Source: Panagrolaimus kolymaensis (lineage: Eukaryota; Nematoda; Chromadorea; Rhabditida; Panagrolaimidae). Taken from it: a stretch of DNA of 64,000 nucleotides. Made by a program: the position numbers and the translations under genes. The first letter of the stretch is position 1; each line of letters starts with the position of its first letter. Below, one piece after another: positions 49,597-60,514 of the stretch. The DNA lies in assembly GCA_028622995.1 (NCBI GenBank), contig JAJQJQ010000009.1, positions 496,001 through 560,000 of the forward strand, read 5' to 3'. The notes below the pieces were generated by a model that saw only the letters and a program-made list of their open reading frames with translations, did not search any database and had not been told where the DNA came from.

Positions 49597-50076
49597 CTTT
49601 GCGTTTTTTCTCCGTCGTTTCTTTTATTTTTCCTTTCCATTTTCTTGCCCTCATTCAAAAACTTTTTTAATTTTATTTTTTTTGCTCACCAAAAAAAAAA
49701 TGAATGTGGCACGATTATTTTCATTTTTTTGAACACTTTTTTTAAAATCTACTGATTATTTTTTTGATAATGAAAACGAAATTATTTGAACCTTTTTTCT
49801 TCAAAAATAGTGCACTTTTTGAATATACGCGACAGAGCATCGATTGTTCGCTTTTTTTCGTTCATGTGATTCAAAATACATAACAGTGTTTTCATTTTCC
49901 TTTTTTTTCAGTGATCACCTCGGCGGCGTTTTTCTGTGCTGAGATATTTTGTTACAAAGAAGAAAGAAACAAAAGAAGCCGTTAAACGCCTATTTTTTAT
50001 ATTCTCCAATTTTTTTAAGTATCCTCCTTTATTTCAACACTAAATTAATTATATTCTTGGAAATTTTTAATTAAAA

Positions 50077-51290
50077 ATGTCAAATTTTTTTGATCGTCAA
50101 CCTGCTATGTTTGATGCTAAAAAGCGACTTGGACAAGTACCAACAAATAATCAAAATCAACAAGAAAAAAATTCTGATGAAGGTGACTCCATGCCCGGTT
50201 TGTTATTGGTTTTTAATACTTTATTTTTTTGAAAGCGAAAAATTGAAGTTTGCAAGTTTCAAAAGTGCTGATATTATTTTGGAAAATTTTTGAAAAGAAA
50301 AGTAAAACTTTTTGTGTTCCAAAAAAGAAATTTTCTGTTGAAAAGTTTTGGCTTCAAAGTAACTTTCGAAAACTAAAAACGAGGCTTTTTCACTCGAAAA
50401 AATGATAGAATAATTAACTTTTATATATATATTTTTTGATTTTTAAAATCAAGCTTCATTTATTAAAAAATAACTTTAAAAAAACTAACAAACTCTTTCC
50501 CGAATTTTATATATATATATTGTTTAAATTTTATATTTCAGAATCATGGGTTGAATTAGCTCCAAGCCGACAAAGTTTATCCAGCAGCGTTGATGCGGTT
50601 ATGATTGAAAAGGAAAGCAGTAATGGAGAAGCAAGCAATAGCAAAGATTCCCGCCTCAGTCCCATTAGCATACAAAGTCCTCACGTGGAATTTGAAGAAA
50701 ATCTTGAACAAGTTAAATATCGATTGGCTAAAGATATAACTGGCGGAACAACAACATCTGGAGGAAAAAATGTTGATTGGATTTGGGATTGGTCCAGTCG
50801 TCCAGAAGCTAATCCACCCAATCGAATGTTACGCCATCGCAGTGGACAAGTTGGATCCACTTTGACCACTCCACCAAATAGCCCTGAACCGGAGCTAGCT
50901 TCGGAATTTGAATATAAAATTGATAAACCTTCTAAATCGGTATTTTTCCGGTTTGAAGTCATCATTGGTTTAGTTGTTTCAAATTTAATGACATTCATGC
51001 TTGGTGCAACCCTTGGGTAAGATTTTTTTATGAAAAGTAGTTTGTCAGAACGGTTAATTAATGGAATTTTCAAACTTTTTATAAATTTTAAAGGCCAAAA
51101 AAATAATTTATCAAAATCACTAATTTTTTTTTCCAATATTTTAATGCATTTTTCGTTAGATAATTATCAGTAATTATTGACCCTGGCGAAAAATATTTTT
51201 AAATTGTCAATTTTAATTAAATTTTATTAATCAAATTATTTTTTCAGTTTCTTTGTTTGCAAAAAATTTTCCAAGAATCAGTCAAATTAA
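50077..51290 (+). CDS. dct-1: BNIP3/NIX-type mitophagy receptor
   Basis: Predicted 212-aa tail-anchored mitochondrial outer-membrane protein. Exons 50077-50197, 50542-51016 and 51248-51290. The LC3-interacting motif is SWVEL (42-46) and the conserved BNIP3 block is [15 protein letters not shown] (119-133). Between them lies a Ser-rich stretch ([18 protein letters not shown]) typical of phospho-regulated receptors. A single hydrophobic anchor (about 180-202, [20 protein letters not shown], then LGFFVCKKF) ends close to the C-terminus. In the family, the anchor drives dimerisation and the LIR recruits Atg8/LGG proteins to damaged mitochondria. The first exon is short and may be preceded by a non-coding exon starting at 49912. 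Confidence 0.96.
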
Positions 51291-52212
51291 AAAAAGAAAA
51301 GAAGTAATTAACACCACCACCATTTATTTTCACGGGTTATAATTTTAACCGAAATATATAAAAAAAAAAGAAAACCAACAAACATTACTTTTATAATTAT
51401 TATTATTATCAACAACCATTCAAGTACCAAGCATTAATGGAGGGAGACTGAAAAGAAAAAGTTTTATATTCTCTATGCTTCTTTCCATTTTTCTTTTTTA
51501 CTTTTAAAAAACTCTATCTTTTCTTCCAATGAATTTGTGATTTCTGAATGTATCTATTTTTTTTAAATTAAAAAACATTTTTTATTAATGAAACTTGAAA
51601 AAAAAATTTGGGAGGCATAGTAAAAATCAAATCCATTTTTAATTGCTTATTTTTTAAGTTTTATGTTTATTAACTTTGTTATTTTTTATCTATCCATCAT
51701 CGCTTTTAAAATTTATAACCGTATTTTTTTATTTTCCGGTATACCAATGTAAATATTTTTCTTTTTATGTATGTACGAAACAAAAAAAAATAACGATTAA
51801 ATGAAAAATTAACGTTGAACTCAATCGATTTATTATTGCAATTTGAAAAACGTCAAACATTTGTTTGTACTTTTTTTTGAAACAAAGCAAAAAATGAAAA
51901 AAGATAGCAGTAATAAAAAAACGGAAAGTTTAAAACAAAAAAATGTGACTGGCTGACTTGATTGAGGGTGGAAGAAAAAATGAATGCCGCTGGCAAACAA
52001 ACGAAAAATATGATGAACTTTGTGCAAAAAAGAAAAAAAAGAAAAAGGAAATATTCTTGCAGCGAAAGGAGGAGGCAGATAACTCATTTTTTGTTTCTTC
52101 TTCTGTGGTTAATGTTACTTATTTTCACGTGCAACAACTTACTTCCATTTTTATCGATAATAAAAAGAAAAATTTCTGTGTTAATAGAAAGTTTAAAAGT
52201 GGCTATTAAAAT
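51291..52212. other. dct-1 to MICU intergenic region
   Basis: 922 bp between two same-strand mitochondrial genes. AT-rich, with a short CACGTG E-box at 52125-52130. No gene or clear polyadenylation element is resolved beyond generic A-rich tracts. The frames at 51958-52228 overlap the next start and are lysine-rich noise. Confidence 0.4.
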
Positions 52213-54583
52213 ATGTTTCGAGGAATGAGATTTTTTGCACGTAATTATTCTCGTCAAAGGCTGAATAATCGGTTTTGGCAGAAACCAGGCTTCAAGTTTC
52301 CCAAAACTCTCACTTACGCAACTTCGACATTTCTTGTTGGAACGACGACTTATTTTGGATTTAGAAGTATGCTTCCATTTAATTCCAAATATGAAGAAGA
52401 AGCGGATATTAAATTATCTAAACGTCAACAACGGTAAACTTTTTTTGCTTGCATATAAAAATAAATAGCTCAAATTTATTTTGGTTTTTAGATTCCAAGA
52501 TTTTGCTTCCATCGAATACAATGGAACCTCATATATGTCACCCCAGGATTTTTTGGATAGTTTAATCAACGATGAACCTAAAGAAAGAATATATCGAAGA
52601 GTAGTAAAAGAAGAGCAAATAAAAAGAATGATAAAGAAAACTCCACCATTGAGAAAAGGAAGTTCAAAATTATTTCGAGATCTTGGTGATCACGGAGTTA
52701 TTTCATATGCAGAATATGTTTTTATGATAACATTACTTACAAGTAAGCAGCTATAAATCGCCAGCTTTTAAATAATTTTTATATTATTTATTATTGTTTT
52801 TAAGAATCTCGACAATCTTTTAACATAGCTTTTTTAATGTTCGATGAAGATGAAAATTCTATGATAGATAAAGAAGAATTTCTTAAGGTTTTTCTTTTAC
52901 CTTTTTTATTATCATTCATTTGTTTTTGTAGTGATGCTTTTGTCGTCAAATTTTTTATTTACCCATGCTTTTTTTATGCTTTGCAACAACCAAAAAAAAA
53001 CCCAAAACATCGCTTGCTTGCTTTTTTATGTTTTTATTTTTATTTAGCAAACGACGCTTATTTATTTTTTTATTACCCCTTTATTTAGGTTCGTTCATTA
53101 ATGATAGCGATGCCATCAGAAAAGAAGGAAATGTTCGAAGACGATGTAAGTCATATTTCAAAAAAAAAGTATATTTAATGAATGTTGATTTCTTCTACAA
53201 CAATGAATGTGGTGTTTTTGTTAATTTATTATTATCATTTTTTTTATTTCTAGGACTGTCAAATATATCCTAGCTTCACATTTTATTCACGAATTTTTGA
53301 ACGCTTTGGTGGCTCAATCCCAAAACTTGTATGCACATTTATTTTACTTTTAAATTTAATTTTAAAAAAAATTCTTTGTTACTGTTTTTGTGACAAAAAC
53401 AAGCTAATTTCTATAAATTTGTTTTCCCTTTCCTATCCTTTGTTTTTTTTCCTTCTTGGTGATGTTTTTGCCCTTTGAAGTTTTAGTTTCGTTATTTCCT
53501 CACATTTTTTATGCACTCACTTTTTTAAATGACAAACATTTAAATTACAGTTTTTTTTCTTTAGCTTGAAGACATAATATCTTCAAACAAAGAATCTCAA
53601 TCAATTTTAACAACAACACCATCTTCTCGAATTTCTTCTTCTTCAACTAGAATTATTTCAAGGGTTAGCAAAAAAATCTTTTTTCTATCTCCTCCCAGTT
53701 CCCTTATTTTTTGGAATAATTCCCTAAAAACTTTAATTAATTATCGAACTTTTTATTTGTCCTAAAAATTTAATACCAAAACCAAAACCAAAAAAAAGAC
53801 TTCAGCGTTTAAATATTTTTTATTTATCTTTGATTTTTAGGTTCCTTCGACAGAAGAGGAATCAAAAATTGATACAACCATTGTTGCACATTTATTTGGA
53901 CAAAGTGGACGTGATTCTTTATCGATGGATCAATTTCAAATGTAAAATTTATATACCTTTTTTGAAAAATTTTGATATTCAATAATGATTTTTCAGATTT
54001 TATGGAAACCTTCAAAGAGAATTAATTGAAATAGAATTTCAAGAATTTTCACGGGGCAAATCTCAAATTTCTCCCGTTGCATTTGCTCAATTGGTGTTAC
54101 GATATTCTATGGTTGACAGAAGTGAACAATCACCATATATTAAGCGAGTTTATGAGCGAACCAATGACGATCAAGTTAGTCTTCTTTTTTTAATGAATCT
54201 AAAAATAACAAAGTAACTTATTTTCTTTTTTCCAGGGAATAAGCCTCGAACAATTTGAGCAGTTTTCTATGTTCCTCAACAATCTCGATGATTTCACTAA
54301 AGCTGTGAAATTTTTTACCGCTGCCGATCTCCCTGTTTCAAGGAATGAATTTATTCGAGCTGTCAAATGTTCCACAGGCTTTGATTTGGATCCAAAACTC
54401 GTGGATATGCTTTATCGAATTTTTGATACCAATGGCGATGATCGATTAAGTTATTCTGAATTCATTGCAATTATGAATGATCGACTTCATCGAGGATTTA
54501 AAACTTATAGTCGCCATAATGCTTTAGTTGGATGGCGGGCATTTCGAGATTGTGTTATTCATGAACTTAGCATAGCTCAATAA
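52213..54583 (+). CDS. MICU-family mitochondrial Ca2+ uptake regulator
   Basis: Predicted 470-aa EF-hand protein of the mitochondrial calcium uniporter complex. Nine exons: 52213-52433, 52492-52742, 52805-52887, 53089-53145, 53254-53328, 53565-53663, 53841-53941, 53997-54174, 54236-54583. The N-terminus is basic and mitochondrial-like (MFRGMRFFARNYSRQRLNNR) with a hydrophobic segment. Family landmarks are FQDFASIEYNGTSYMSPQDF and LFRDLGDHGVISYAEYVFMI. Two intact EF loops are visible: 171-182 (DEDENSMIDKEE) and 419-430 (DTNGDDRLSYSE). The C-terminus has MNDRLHRGFKTYSRH and a late Cys in WRAFRDC, as in MICU2/3 and MICU1 partner pairs. A separate exon (53565-53663) adds a Ser/Thr-rich linker. 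Whether it is the MICU1 or MICU2/3 type is not certain. Confidence 0.93.
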
Positions 54584-55312
54584 TAATATTTACAATTATT
54601 AGTATTGTATTGTTGTGGCTTAAAATAATTATACGGGTGCTTGCTTTTTTGCTTATTTTTATATTCCTAAGTCAGTATTTTTTGTTATATGTTTTTTTAT
54701 GAAATCAAAATAAACAATTTTTTTATTTTTTTTACATTGAAAAAATAATGAAAATTAATAACATAACAAAAAAAAGAAAAGGCATTAAAATTAGTTTAAA
54801 ATTATTGATTTCTTATTGAATCGAATCGTTTTTATTATTCTTTAAGCTGCCATTAAAATAATTAGCATAGACTAGATAGATTATTTGATTTTTTTGTGAA
54901 TTGGATTTAATATCGCATATATTTTTTTTGTAGTACATTGTACCAACAACAAAAAAATTCATTTGAATAGCTGCTGCGGGTGCTCCTGATTGGAAAAAAA
55001 TAGAGAGGGGCAAGGAAAAGAGAGAGAGAGAGAGAAAAGTGTGTGCATATAAAAACCCGGAATATATGAATTTAAAATAATAAGGACGGAGCATCTCGAA
55101 TCATGGTAGTCGTCATAGCATTTAGTAATAATTATACTGGACTATTTTTAAAAATTTAAATAAATAAGTGAGAAGGAGAAAAAAAAGAGAGACAAAAACA
55201 AAAACAATGACTTTTAAGGAAACCCGTGAATTAAAAAAAATATTTAAAAGAAAAAATAATTTTCAAGGCGCATTTTTCAGAAGAAGGGATTGGTTAAAGA
55301 AATTTTTAATGC
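54584..55312. other. Convergent intergenic gap
   Basis: Between the ends of the MICU gene (+) and the GH20 gene (-). AT-rich, with an AATAAA-rich tract near 54,710 usable as a polyadenylation signal and a GA-repeat at about 55,019-55,036. No gene seen. Confidence 0.45.
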
Positions 55313-57405
55313 TTAAAGATCTTCTCGAGTTTTTTCTGCTGGATACTTAATATATGGACGCTTTTGATATGTGGATGATGATAATATAGCTGACATTGCA
55401 GCTTTACGCTTTCGTAAAAGTTCAAGCTCATCACTTAAATATGTAAAAATAAATTCATCGATGGTTTCATTAAAATATATTTTTGCCATTTCTTTTCTTA
55501 ATTCTCGCTCAATTCGTTCCAATGGATTTAAATTATATTCAATAAATTGAGAAATTTTCTAAAACAGAATTTGTAATTATTTATTTACAAAAAATAGCCA
55601 AAGTAACTTACTTCGACATACATGGGCGAAGAAAAATGATACTTTTCTGCAACTTTCGATAACCAACCATTAAATTCAAAATCAGTATCAGTATATTTAT
55701 ACATGGCTTCTTTTTGAACATACATTTCATTAACGAGTTCATATATTCTTTTCCCAGGGAATTGGCAACCATAAATAAATCCTTGATCATATTTGGCATT
55801 ACAACCAAGTAATTGACTAGATTTTTGATAATTTCCATGCAAAGGTCTCGCTTCTTCAATGGTTTCTAAACTCATAACTAAAGTTGGAATATTTACTGGG
55901 AATAATTCTGCCAAAACTGCCATATGATCGTATCTCGACCAGCCCGTCACAATTAAACCCTGAAATTTTTTTATTATATATAAAAAGTTTCTGGAAAAAG
56001 TTTGTCTAACCTGGAAATATTCAAATTCTCTATAAGCTCGAGTCATTTGAACTACCCATGATTCATGATTTTTAATATAATGCATTGGATTAGAATTATA
56101 TCGCATTGGACCATCGGCTCCTTTGAAAGCTGATGAACCCCAAACTTTTTTGAAAGGTTTTAATGCGAGCCAACTAGAAAATTGTAAATATTGTTCGAGA
56201 TCTTCGGCATATGACCATAACACAGGTTCAAGAACTTCAGTCATTTCATACATTCGAAGATCTTGTTCCGCCACATGCCCAAACATATCATGCCATGCCA
56301 AAACTGTCACAGAATGAGTATTTTTAATATATTTTGCTACTCTCGAAATATGCCACAGCATAACCCTGTCTTTTGAACCTTCTTTAGTTATTTGATTAAT
56401 TGTAGCATTACAAAATCCAACTTGAAAAGCTTCATCCGCACCCATGTGGAAATAAGTCATACCATATTTTTTGTGGACTGCTGTAACTTGATCAATCATT
56501 TGTTTAATAATATCGAAAGCTTCAGTATCCGCCAAACATATAACTTGAGGATATCGTTTATCTTCCCTCAAATGTTTAAATGGCTCCAATTTTAATATCC
56601 ATTCTAAATGACCAAATGTTTGAACCAAAGGTATTACATCCAATTTATTTTCTTTGGCAGATTGTAAAATATTTTCAACATCCGTTATCGAATATGCATC
56701 ACCATTTATTGCTTCAGCCAATTTTCCCGTATATGGAAACATATCTTCCCATTCCAATAATACACCCGTTAAACCAATTTTATTAAAAAATTTAAATAAT
56801 TCAGCAAAAAATAATGGCTAAAAATTTTTTTTGCATTTTTAGTTTTTGGAACAAACTCAATGGAAAAAATTATTTACCTTGTAAGCTCCACCTTTTAAAT
56901 CTAAGTGAACTAATTTTCTAATGGGAACAAATTTATCTCCATTTATTAGTTTTGGATATGGTTGACCATCAATTTCCTTCCTTCCTGATACAGCTGGAAC
57001 AGCTCTATGCTGAGGCCTTAGTTGTTGTTGCTGCTGTGAAGGGTTGTCACCCCTTAAAGGCAAGTCATTATGTCGATCTCTTTCTTGAACATGATAATCT
57101 GCCTATAAATTATATATTCAAAAATAAAAATGCTTAAGCAATAAAAAATAAAAAAAACTAACCAATCTTTGTCGATTTACTTGAAATTCATTATGTAAAT
57201 CAAATTTAGCTTTTCCTCCAACCCCACTGGCTGGATGTGGAGGTAATGGTGGATCATTTTCTTGATTTTGAGCTTTTAATTGAGTTGCCACAAATGAGAA
57301 TGTAATAAATATAATTGCAATATACAAAAAATTTGTTAAACATGATCTCGGGCTCACATATCCAATTCTTAAAAAGCGTCGAATGGAGCGAAATGAAAAT
57401 GACAT
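55313..57405 (-). CDS. GH20 beta-N-acetylhexosaminidase (HEXD/HEX-2 type)
   Basis: Predicted 622-aa type II membrane glycosidase. Exons 57163-57405, 56878-57102, 56011-56817, 55612-55959 and 55313-55558 join in frame. The N-terminus is short and basic (MSFSFRSIRRFLRIG), then one transmembrane segment (about 22-45, NFLYIAIIFITFSFVATQ) and a Pro/Gln-rich stem. The GH20 domain opens with KLVHLDLKGGAYK, LTGVLLEWEDMFPYTG and IPLVQTFGHLEWILK, and the catalytic Asp284-Glu285 pair is in YFHMGADEAFQVG. VTGWSRYDHMAVLAELFP is also conserved. Length and anchor match nematode Golgi hexosaminidases that remove terminal GlcNAc/GalNAc from N-glycans. A charged C-terminal tail of about 80 residues (from NPLERIERELRK) follows the barrel. 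Confidence 0.94.
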
Positions 57406-59507
57406 TATTCTTTGATGTTTAAAAAAAATACTAATTTTTTTTTTCACGCTGCTTTTCTTGAACAAAATATAAAAGAAATATACAGTTACTTTTTTTTCTT
57501 TCTTTCTTTTTTCAATAATTCACTTTTCCAATCAGCATAGCTCTAAAAAAAGAGAGGAATCAAAGACACACAAAAAATAATATATTTGCTATATTTTTTT
57601 GATGTTGATGATGATGATAATGGAATGGAATGGAGAGTTCCTTAGTTCCTTTTTTTCTTTCATTAAAAAAAAAAGACATTAAACGAAAGAGAAAAAAGAG
57701 TATATTATTGAAAGGAAAAGAAAAAATAAAATGACAAAACGACGCGGAAAAAAAAACCGACACACATATACAACTTTTTTTTTGCCTTGCTGTTGCTGTT
57801 GCTGCTCGTCTTCTTATTCTTCTTCTTCTTTGGTTTTGGGGAAATTTTTTTTGGCTGTTTTTTTTATTTTTTTATTTCCACGAGGATGCTTAACGTAAAA
57901 AAAAATTGTGTTTGATTCAAAAAAATAAAATTGAAATAATTTTTTCACGCGATAAAGAAAAATTATATTTTTTCATTGTCCTTTTTTATGGAAGGAATAA
58001 TAAAAAAAAAGAAATGAGGAGAAAATCAAACATATAAAAAAGGAATCAAAAAAAAGGGGAGCAATGTCAACGATCAGTTTAATTAAAGACAGAAAAACTA
58101 AAAAATCGCGTAATTTTTTAACATCCGCTTCATCGCATCTTTTTTCACTCAAAACATCCTTTTTTACTTGACATAAAGCCTGTTTTAGCTTCTTCCTAAT
58201 TTTTTGTTTTTTCAATGCTTCTATCTCTCTTTTTTTGCTATCGCCTCATTTTATCTCTAAAAAAACTTAAAACAGACAAAAAAAATTTCTTCAGCTTATT
58301 TCTTGTTGCAACTTTTGAAAAGCTAGAAAAAAAATTGACAACAACGAACGAGTAAATTGCATCCTTTTTTTTTGCTGTTAAAATAAACTAAATCCTAAAA
58401 AAATTTTATATGGAAAAAAAGAATGATGCTAAAGCTGCTGTTGCTTCGCGCTTTTTAAATAGCATGATGGCGACTATGTCACCATGGTGCCACATATTTA
58501 ACACTCACAAACAAAATAAAAAAAGGAAAGAAAATTACAGGGTTTTTGTTCGTTAGGGAAGGTTAAGGTTATTTTTGATGGTGAAAAAAAAATGAAAGAA
58601 AAAAGGATAATTAAGTATGACATATGAATGTTGTTGTTGCGGTTTGCAGCAACTTTGCTTGTTGCAGAAAAAAAACCAAAAACTATGAGAAAATCCTTTT
58701 TTGCATTTTGTAAAAAATAAAAATAAAAATAAAGAGGAGTGAAATTCTTATTTTATTTTCGCTGGTAATGGTGTGAGAAAAGAAAATTTGAAAAGCCATC
58801 ATAATGCTAAAATATTTTTTTTTTGTGGTGGAAAAAAAGTTAGTTTTGATGTTGCTTGCTTTTTAAGAAGAAAAAAATAAACAACTATCTCTCATGGGAT
58901 TGGTTATTTTAGGGAAAGCAAGCAAATAGGCAAGAAGGAACTAAGAAGAAACGGAAATAATCAGTGAGAAAAGATTAAAAGATTTTATGACTTTTAAAGA
59001 AAATAAAAAATATATATAAAAAAATTGTTTAATACTCTTTTGACCTTTTATTTTTTCAATCTCGAAAAAAATGAACAAAAAAAATATGAGCGGATTAAAA
59101 TAATGAGATTTTGAGCTTAGGATAATTTTCAAAAGACAAGTCCATTCAAAAAAGTAACAACAAACTAAATTGACATACATATATTTGATTATAAAAAGTT
59201 TAAAAAAGGGTTGAACACGCGCAACAAAAAATATAAAAAAAAGAGTGATTTTTTTTCTCTCTGCACACATTTTTCATTCATTCGACCTGTACAAACCTTC
59301 CTTCCATCTTTCATTCAACCATCTATCTATCTATAGTCACATCAACCAACCAAGCCACAAAGCAAAGCAAAGTAAAAAGCAAAAAAAAAGGTGTGCACAC
59401 AAAAGACAACGCGAAAACGAAGAAGAAAAAAAGAAAGAAAGGAAATGATTTGAAAGAAAAAATGGAGGTCTGCTGCTGTTGGTTGTTGCGGTGAAAAAAA
59501 GAATGGC
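57406..59507. other. Upstream region of the GH20 gene
   Basis: 2.1 kb of AT-rich DNA between divergent genes, with (GAT)n/(ATG)n and CTG/TTC microsatellites near 57,600-57,830. The frames on both strands are simple-sequence products. Near 58,478-58,491 a palindromic GTCACCATGGTGCC occurs. No gene is supported. Confidence 0.45.
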
Positions 59508-59514
59508 AAAAAAA

Positions 59515-59523
59515 TATATAAAT
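59515..59523 (+). promoter_or_regulatory. TATA-box candidate of the DNase II gene
   Basis: TATATAAAT lies in AAAAAAATATATAAATCG and is followed by a CGTCGTCGTCGTC tract (59541-59553) and a good splice donor, CTTAGCG|GTAAGTAC, at 59638. A matching acceptor (GTTTTTTAG ending at 60454) precedes the coding start by 60 bp. This makes a plausible transcription start, a 5' UTR exon of about 100 nt and an 816-bp 5' UTR intron. Confidence 0.55.
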
Positions 59524-60514
59524 CGGCGGCGATTGTCTTCGTCGTCGTCGTCAACGAACGAACGAAGGAAACAAACGACGACGACGATGACAACCAAAAA
59601 AATAAAATAATAAGAAAAGGAAATAATAACCTTAGCGGTAAGTACTAGTTAGTAGTTAGTTGGTCCACCACTGTCCGAAAAAAGTCATCGTCATCATCGT
59701 CAAAAAAAAAATTTGCAAAAAATAAGTGTTTGTCGTCGTCTGCCATCGATAAAAAAAAGAAGCTAAAAGCGTTCCTCTCAGTTGTCTTTTTTTTAATTTT
59801 ATTCTTCTGCCATCATCAATGTTTTTTTCTTTTAAATTTTTTTAATTTTAAAAAACTTTGACACCAACTTTTTAAAAAAAATGAAGGCAATGAAAAAGTT
59901 GTATTTAGCTTTTACTGAGTTCAAAAACCAAAGAAGTAAAAAAATTGAGCCGAAAAAAGGTACATATTTTCCTCGTGAAAAATAAAATGAAAGAAATTTT
60001 TTTATAGTCGAGGTGAAATTTAAATTAGTTTTTTTTTATTGTACCTAATTTTCTTTTTCTTTTTTCACTTTTGCATTTTTTGCTTTTTGAAAGAAAAAAG
60101 ACTACACTTGCGACCATTGACCTGGGTAAAAATGGCCCCAAAGCCAGAGCAACAACCAACGACAACAAAAGGTTGTTGGAAACCAAAAAGAGAGAAAAAA
60201 AATGCTGACTATAAAACATCAAATAAAAAAAATTAACGAACGAAAAAAGACGGATACAACAAATATTCTTCTAAAAAGATAAGATAAGAGAAGAAAAAAA
60301 AGTTGGGCAAGTCAAAGAAGCAAAAAAGCCTCCACCTAAATATTTATTTTACATAGAAAAAAAAACCGCGAGAAAAAGAAAAATAGGTTGAAAATGATGA
60401 TAATCATTTGAGCCCCAACGATAAACATATGGTTAAAGGTTAATTGTTTTTTAGGTGAAAGTTGCAATTTTTAAAGATTTTTGAATAAAATAAAAGTTGC
60501 TTCAATTTGACACC

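Larger units (their letters stand above)
47017..50076. other. Upstream region of dct-1
   Basis: 3 kb without an intact gene. It holds homopolymers, a GTCGTCGTCGTCTGCTG island (49281-49297), a TATA-like element at 48344-48352, an E-box palindrome at 49587-49596, and a splice acceptor (TTTTTTTTCAG ending at 49911) that could begin a 5' UTR exon of dct-1. The open frame 47961-48239 is hydrophobic, lacks an ATG and is not convincing. Confidence 0.5.

Noticed and set aside
58478..58491. GTCACCATGGTGCC as a second X-box
   Set aside because: 13/14 by pattern but it is a CCATGG palindrome with no nearby ciliary gene.
59245..59597. Open frames on both strands in the DNase II upstream region
   Set aside because: They are translations of CGT/GAC and T-rich simple repeats; the 5' UTR exon model explains the region better.
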